A stretch of DNA of 46,748 bases, taken from CAZJKE01 sp964546585 (GTDB lineage Bacteria; Planctomycetota; Phycisphaerae; Phycisphaerales; SM1A02). A program made the translations under genes and the position numbers. Below, piece by piece: positions 42,667 to 46,748 of this stretch; position 1 is the stretch's first letter; every line of letters starts with the position of its first letter. The notes under the pieces are model-generated. The model ran no database searches. It saw nothing but the letters and a program-made list of their open reading frames with translations, and had not been told where the DNA came from. The stretch is from NCBI GenBank assembly GCA_964546585.1, contig CAZJKE010000012.1:1-46748 (forward strand), written 5' to 3'.

Positions 42667-44117
42667 TGACGACCCTTCCCGCCAAAGGCCATGTTGATGT
42701 GACAAGCGAGGATCCTCGGTGGCGGCCGCCACTGATCCTCAATCACCACGACTTTGGCTCGGTCACGAAGGACATCCTGAAGGGGAATGAATCGCCCAAG
42801 CCGCCTCGGTCCTGGTACCTGTCACTGGCGATTTCTGCATCGCTTCTTGCGATGCTCGGCATCCTGATTGGCTATCTGGTCTTCACCGGTGTCGGAGTCT
42901 GGGGCAACAACAACCCCGTGATGTGGGGATACCCGATTGTCAACTTCGTGTTCTGGGTTGGCATTGGCCACGCCGGAACACTCATCTCCGCCATCCTCTT
43001 CCTCTTCAGGCAGCGATGGCGGACGGCCATCAACCGCCTTGCGGAAGCCATGACGATCTTCGCAGTGATCTGCGCCGGCCTGTTCCCCGGGATACATGTT
43101 GGCCGCATCTGGTTGGCGTACTGGCTGTTTCCGATTCCAAACCAGATGGAGATGTGGCCGCAGTTCCGCTCACCGCTGTTGTGGGATGTCTTTGCGGTCG
43201 GCACATACTTCACAGTGTCACTGCTCTTCTGGTACCTCGGCATGATTCCGGATCTTGCGACGCTGCGGGATCGTGCAAAGACCCGCGTTCGACAGATTAC
43301 CTACGGCGTGTTTTCTCTTGGCTGGCGGGGCAGCATGCGGCACTGGCACCGGTACGAGCGAGCGTATTTGCTGCTGGCCGCTCTGGCCACGCCGCTTGTG
43401 CTCTCGGTGCACTCGGTCGTTTCATTCGACTTCGCAGTAGCGCAACTTCCTGGCTGGCACACGACGATCTTTCCTCCCTACTTCGTAGCCGGCGCAATCT
43501 TCTCCGGCTTCGCCATGGTGATGACACTCGCCATTCCAGCCCGCGAACTGTGGGGGCTCAAGAACTTCATTACGCCTCGCCATCTTGAGAACATGTGCAA
43601 GATCATCCTGCTGACCGGCTCGATGGTCGGGTATGCGTACTCGATGGAGTTCTTCATCGCCTGGTACAGCGGCGAAATCTACGAAGCATTTGCATTCATC
43701 AATCGGGCGACCGGACCATACGCATGGGCTTACTGGATCATGGTCAGTTGCAATGTGATCACGCCCCAGATTTTCTGGTTCAGAAAGGCACGGCAGAGCA
43801 TCTGGATCATGTTCTTCGCGTCGCTACTGGTCAATGTAGGCATGTGGTTCGAGCGATTCGTGATCGTGGTCAGTTCACTGGCCAACGACTTCCTCCCGAG
43901 CAGTTGGGGCATCTTCGAGCCGACATGGGTTGATGTGTTGACTTTCCTCGGGAGCTTCGGCCTCTTCATGACGCTGTTCCTGCTCTTCGTGCGATACCTG
44001 CCTGTGCTTGCCATCGCCGAATTGAAATCCGTCATGCCGGAGGCGGATCCGCACGGTCACGGTCATAGTTATTACGAGTTCGAAGGTGAACCGGACGGCG
44101 AGGAGGGCGGAGGCTGA
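42666..44117 (+). CDS. actC: alternative complex III subunit ActC (NrfD-like quinol-binding membrane protein)
   Basis: The 483-residue protein is a polytopic NrfD/PsrC-type subunit with about ten membrane helices between residues 50 and 460. The family's quinol-site region is represented by WVGIGHAGTLISAILFLFRQ near 97-116. A His-rich tail (DPHGHGHSYYEFEG) ends the chain. The N-terminal ~45 residues are soluble. It starts one base inside the actB stop (TGATG). ActC and ActF are homologous membrane subunits thought to couple quinol oxidation to proton translocation. Confidence 0.94.
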   Translation: MTTLPAKGHVDVTSEDPRWRPPLILNHHDFGSVTKDILKGNESPKPPRSWYLSLAISASLLAMLGILIGYLVFTGVGVWGNNNPVMWGYPIVNFVFWVGIGHAGTLISAILFLFRQRWRTAINRLAEAMTIFAVICAGLFPGIHVGRIWLAYWLFPIPNQMEMWPQFRSPLLWDVFAVGTYFTVSLLFWYLGMIPDLATLRDRAKTRVRQITYGVFSLGWRGSMRHWHRYERAYLLLAALATPLVLSVHSVVSFDFAVAQLPGWHTTIFPPYFVAGAIFSGFAMVMTLAIPARELWGLKNFITPRHLENMCKIILLTGSMVGYAYSMEFFIAWYSGEIYEAFAFINRATGPYAWAYWIMVSCNVITPQIFWFRKARQSIWIMFFASLLVNVGMWFERFVIVVSSLANDFLPSSWGIFEPTWVDVLTFLGSFGLFMTLFLLFVRYLPVLAIAELKSVMPEADPHGHGHSYYEFEGEPDGEEGGG

Positions 44118-44707
44118 TGACTACCCTCAGTCACGACATTCTTCGCGACGACCTCTATGGACTGGCGGCCGAGTTCTCCTCGACGCCGGCGATCTATGAT
44201 GCCGCGAAGAAAACGCGCGAAGCAGGGTTCAAGTGGTTCGACTGCCATGTACCGTTTCCGGTGCACGGGCTGGATCACGCGATGGGCGTGAAGATGACCA
44301 TTCTTCCGGTCATCGTGTTCTTCGGTGGCCTGACGGGCCTGCTGCTGGCCTGTTTCCTGCAGGTGTTCACAAACTCACTGCAGATCGATCTCTGGGCCAT
44401 TGTGCCTGTCATCGGATATCAGTTCGATGTTTCGGGCAAGCCGCTGATCAGTGCTCCGGCATTCGTGCCCGTTGCGTTCGAACTCACAGTGTTGTTGTCA
44501 GCATTGACGGCTGTCTCCTGCGTGCTCCTGCTGAACAAGTTGCCCATGCTGTACCACCCGGTGCTGAAATCCCCCAGACTGGCCCGGGCAACCGACGATC
44601 GTTTCTATCTCGTCATTGAGGCGAGGGACCCCCGTTTCCGCCGCGACGAGGTGGAGGCCTTTCTGAAGACACTCAACCCGGACTCCGTGATTCCATTGGA
44701 GCATTGA
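44117..44707 (+). CDS. actD: alternative complex III subunit ActD (DUF3341)
   Basis: The 196-residue protein has a cytoplasmic N-terminal domain with YGLAAEFSSTPAIYDAAKKTREAGFKWFDCHVPFPVHGLDHAMG, two membrane helices (about 58-80 and 115-140), and a soluble C-terminal part (FYLVIEARDPRFRRDEVEAFLKTLNP). This is the DUF3341 layout of ActD, which binds at the cytoplasmic side and holds no cofactor. Its start shares one base with the actC stop (TGATG), and actE follows four bases after its own stop. Confidence 0.93.
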   Translation: MTTLSHDILRDDLYGLAAEFSSTPAIYDAAKKTREAGFKWFDCHVPFPVHGLDHAMGVKMTILPVIVFFGGLTGLLLACFLQVFTNSLQIDLWAIVPVIGYQFDVSGKPLISAPAFVPVAFELTVLLSALTAVSCVLLLNKLPMLYHPVLKSPRLARATDDRFYLVIEARDPRFRRDEVEAFLKTLNPDSVIPLEH

Positions 44708-44711
44708 CCGG

Positions 44712-45431
44712 ATGCCACGATCGACCCACACCATTCTTCGAGAAACACCAGCATGGATCTGGTGGTGCGCGGTCGTCATGACTTGTTTGGCGACCATTCC
44801 ACTGGCGGTCATCTATCGCGCACGAACGACCACCAGCCCGAAGTCCCGTATCCACATCATCCAGAACATGGACAATCAGCCGAAGTTCGTCGGGCAACAA
44901 CCTAACGAACTGTTCCTCGACGGCCGAACGCTGCGTCCGCCGGTTCCCGGCGCAGTGGCCCGCGGCGACATGGTGGGGGATACGCAATTCTTCAAGGGCG
45001 TTACTGGCGAGGCGTGGGTGACGGAAATCCCCTCACAAGTGACTGTCGACCGCGCGCTTCTTGATCGAGGGCGAGATCGGTTCAACATCTTCTGCCAGCC
45101 GTGCCACGGGGCGGGGGGTTTTGGCGACGGGCTTGTGAACCACCGCGCCATGCAACTTGTCGAAACTGGTGAAAACGGAACATCCTGGGTAGTGGCCAGG
45201 AATCTCCATGAGGACGCCATCCGCCAACAACCCGTTGGACAGTTGTTCAACTCGATCACCAATGGTGTCCGGACAATGGCGGGATATGGATCGCAAATGC
45301 CAACGCAGGATCGATGGGCGATCGTGGCCTATATGAAGGCACTGCAGCTCTCTCAGCATGCACCCGCGGAAACAGTGAAGGACTCCAACGGTCTTCCGCG
45401 AGTTGATCGCACGGAAGGAGCAGGCGAATGA
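44712..45431 (+). CDS. actE: alternative complex III subunit ActE (monoheme cytochrome c)
   Basis: The 239-residue protein has an N-terminal membrane anchor (about 14-36) and a class I cytochrome c domain with one heme site, CQPCHGAGGFGDG near 129-141; a Met ligand is likely in YGSQMPTQDRWAIVAYMKAL near 196. GGAG lies 10 bases before the ATG. It would pass electrons from ActA to the terminal oxidase or a soluble carrier. The start codon is well placed; the stop overlaps actF by 4 bases. Confidence 0.93.
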   Translation: MPRSTHTILRETPAWIWWCAVVMTCLATIPLAVIYRARTTTSPKSRIHIIQNMDNQPKFVGQQPNELFLDGRTLRPPVPGAVARGDMVGDTQFFKGVTGEAWVTEIPSQVTVDRALLDRGRDRFNIFCQPCHGAGGFGDGLVNHRAMQLVETGENGTSWVVARNLHEDAIRQQPVGQLFNSITNGVRTMAGYGSQMPTQDRWAIVAYMKALQLSQHAPAETVKDSNGLPRVDRTEGAGE

Positions 45432-46711
45432 CGACGGCCGATGTCACCAGCGATCGTCTCCGTTTGGGGGGCGGCGCGGCCAAGGCTGGTCCGGTGCTTG
45501 CTGTCATGGGACTGCTGCTTCTGGGCATCAGTGCGGCCATGGGCAGTGGTGCCGGCTGGACGACATTCTGGAAGTCCTACTTGATTGCGTTCATGATTGG
45601 CACCGGATTGTCGCTGGGCGCACTGTTCTTTGTACTTCTGCAACACCTCACCCGCTCAGGGTGGAGCGTAGTTGTGCGGCGGCTGGCCGAGGCGATCGCC
45701 CGCAACCTCTCCTGGATATGGATTCTGTTTCTCCCGATCCTCATCCTTGTCCTGACAGGTCATGGAGAATTGCTCTACCAGTGGGGTGATCGCGAGTTGA
45801 TGGAGCACGATCACATGCTCCACGCGAAGGCGGGCTACCTGTCGGTGACCTTCTGGTCCATTCGCTCGGTGGCATATCTGGTGGTCTGGGTTGTACTCGG
45901 TACGCTCTACTTCCGGTGGTCCGTCAATCAGGACGGCAGTGGTGATGTGTCATGGACCCACCGCATGCAGCGGTGGGCGCCAATCGGCATGATCCTGTAC
46001 GCATTGACGCAAACCTTTGCCTCCATCGACTGGATGATGACGCTGCAACCGAAGTGGTTCAGCACGATGTTCGGTGTGTATTTCTTCAGCGCATGTACCG
46101 CTGGGTTCTTCTCGCTCATGATCCTCTTCTGCTGGTTTCTTCAGCGGACCGGACACGCACGGAAGTCGATCACCACCGAGCATTACCACGACCTGGGAAA
46201 ATTGTTGTTTGCGTTCGGTGTCGTATTCTGGGCGTACATCGCCTTCAGTCAATACATGTTGATCTGGTACGCCAACCTCCCGGTGGAGACCAACTGGTAT
46301 ATCGCGAGACAACTCGGTGGATGGGCAGGCGTTTCACTCCTGCTTCTGTTCGGGCACTTCGTGCTGCCCTTCCTCCTCCTGATTTCGCGGTGGCCGAAGC
46401 GATGGCACAATGTGCTTCCCCTCATTGCATGTTGGATGGTGATGATGTTCTGTCTGGATATATACTGGCTGGTCATGCCGGTCGTGCCGGAACAGGCCAT
46501 CGCCGACGCCAGCACCTACAACCAACTGGCGGCGGCGGTGAAGTCGGGCGCCGTTTCTTTGGGGTACGGTTGGCACATCATCAACTTCACATGCATCGGT
46601 GGCGTCGTGTCACTGGTGCTCGGAGGCACGCTCTTGAACTTGCGCAAGTGCGCCATCGTGCCGGTACAGGATCCGCGACTGAACGAGTCGATGGCGTTCG
46701 AGAACCTCTGA
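45428..46711 (+). CDS. actF: alternative complex III subunit ActF (NrfD-like membrane protein)
   Basis: The 427-residue protein is the second NrfD-like membrane subunit, with about ten helices, including SYLIAFMIGTGLSLGALFFVLLQHL near 50-74 and ASIDWMMTLQPKWFSTMFGVYFF near 198-220. It forms part of the transmembrane core and probably the proton path of ACIII. AAGGAG lies 7 bases before the ATG, which overlaps the actE stop as ATGA. It completes actABCDEF; terminal oxidase genes commonly follow in such operons but are not visible here. Confidence 0.94.
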   Translation: MTTADVTSDRLRLGGGAAKAGPVLAVMGLLLLGISAAMGSGAGWTTFWKSYLIAFMIGTGLSLGALFFVLLQHLTRSGWSVVVRRLAEAIARNLSWIWILFLPILILVLTGHGELLYQWGDRELMEHDHMLHAKAGYLSVTFWSIRSVAYLVVWVVLGTLYFRWSVNQDGSGDVSWTHRMQRWAPIGMILYALTQTFASIDWMMTLQPKWFSTMFGVYFFSACTAGFFSLMILFCWFLQRTGHARKSITTEHYHDLGKLLFAFGVVFWAYIAFSQYMLIWYANLPVETNWYIARQLGGWAGVSLLLLFGHFVLPFLLLISRWPKRWHNVLPLIACWMVMMFCLDIYWLVMPVVPEQAIADASTYNQLAAAVKSGAVSLGYGWHIINFTCIGGVVSLVLGGTLLNLRKCAIVPVQDPRLNESMAFENL

Positions 46712-46727
46712 TCATGAGAGAAATCGT

Positions 46728-46748
46728 ATGAGCGGTCATCACAATCAC
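46728..46748 (+). CDS. start of a further gene, cut by the window end
   Basis: An ATG at 46728, with GAGAG 7 bases upstream, opens a frame reading MSGHHNH before the sequence ends. It lies 16 bases after the actF stop, so it is probably the next gene of the act operon. The seven residues are too few to name a family; a cytochrome oxidase or accessory protein would be usual in this position. Confidence 0.45.

Noticed and set aside
46714..46731. Five-codon frame MREIV after actF
   Set aside because: It overlaps the ribosome site and start of the next gene and is most simply part of that leader.

Overview
The window is a GC-rich, gene-dense bacterial chromosome segment that I read as a planctomycete, most likely of the class Phycisphaerae. 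The reasons are: exported proteins ending in short dockerin-like GDG tails, a pair of type-IV-prepilin-like proteins, an alternative complex III (act) operon, a fused aroDE gene, and a Gram-negative lipopolysaccharide gene set. The taxonomy is inferred from gene content; no 16S gene is present. Apart from the tmRNA locus and its repeats I see no insertion sequence, phage gene or CRISPR array.

Layout. 1-2.6 kb: a VTT/DedA-type membrane protein, moaA, and an exported beta-helix protein. 2.7-8.2 kb (minus): a compact sufBCDSUT iron-sulfur assembly operon. 8.2-9.0 kb: the tmRNA gene (ssrA, minus), followed by two tandem 126-bp repeats. Each repeat begins with a copy of the tmRNA 3' end and carries a terminator-like hairpin, which looks like a used integration site. 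9.0-11.4 kb: divergent adenylate kinase and recJ. 11.4-18.9 kb (minus): seven tightly packed membrane-related genes in the order nfeD-like, short nfeD-like, floA, DegT-type aminotransferase, plsC-like acyltransferase, and two CNNM/CBS proteins. 18.9-20.9 kb (minus): two prepilin-like paralogues with their own terminator and a 480-bp upstream region. 21.4-23.9 kb: a RidA-family protein, a small transaldolase, and a Ser/Thr kinase.

24.0-29.8 kb (plus): an overlapping run of GT9 glycosyltransferase, maf, lpxK, hldE, an M24 peptidase and a small possible FMN-barrel protein. hldE, lpxK and GT9 point to a heptose-containing lipid A/core. 29.8-35.1 kb (minus): clpB, aroC and aroDE. 35.2-38.8 kb: a DUF1573 protein, a secreted trypsin-like protease with a dockerin-like tail, and TatD. 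38.9-46.7 kb (plus): actABCDEF, a complete quinol:cytochrome c/HiPIP oxidoreductase, followed by the first codons of another gene cut by the window end.

Most of the window is recognisable core metabolism and envelope function. The least explained parts are the tmRNA 3'-end tandem repeats, the shared C-terminal tag on two unrelated exported proteins, the kinase with a two-motif N-terminal module, the seven-gene membrane operon, and the unassigned 480-bp region upstream of the prepilin pair.
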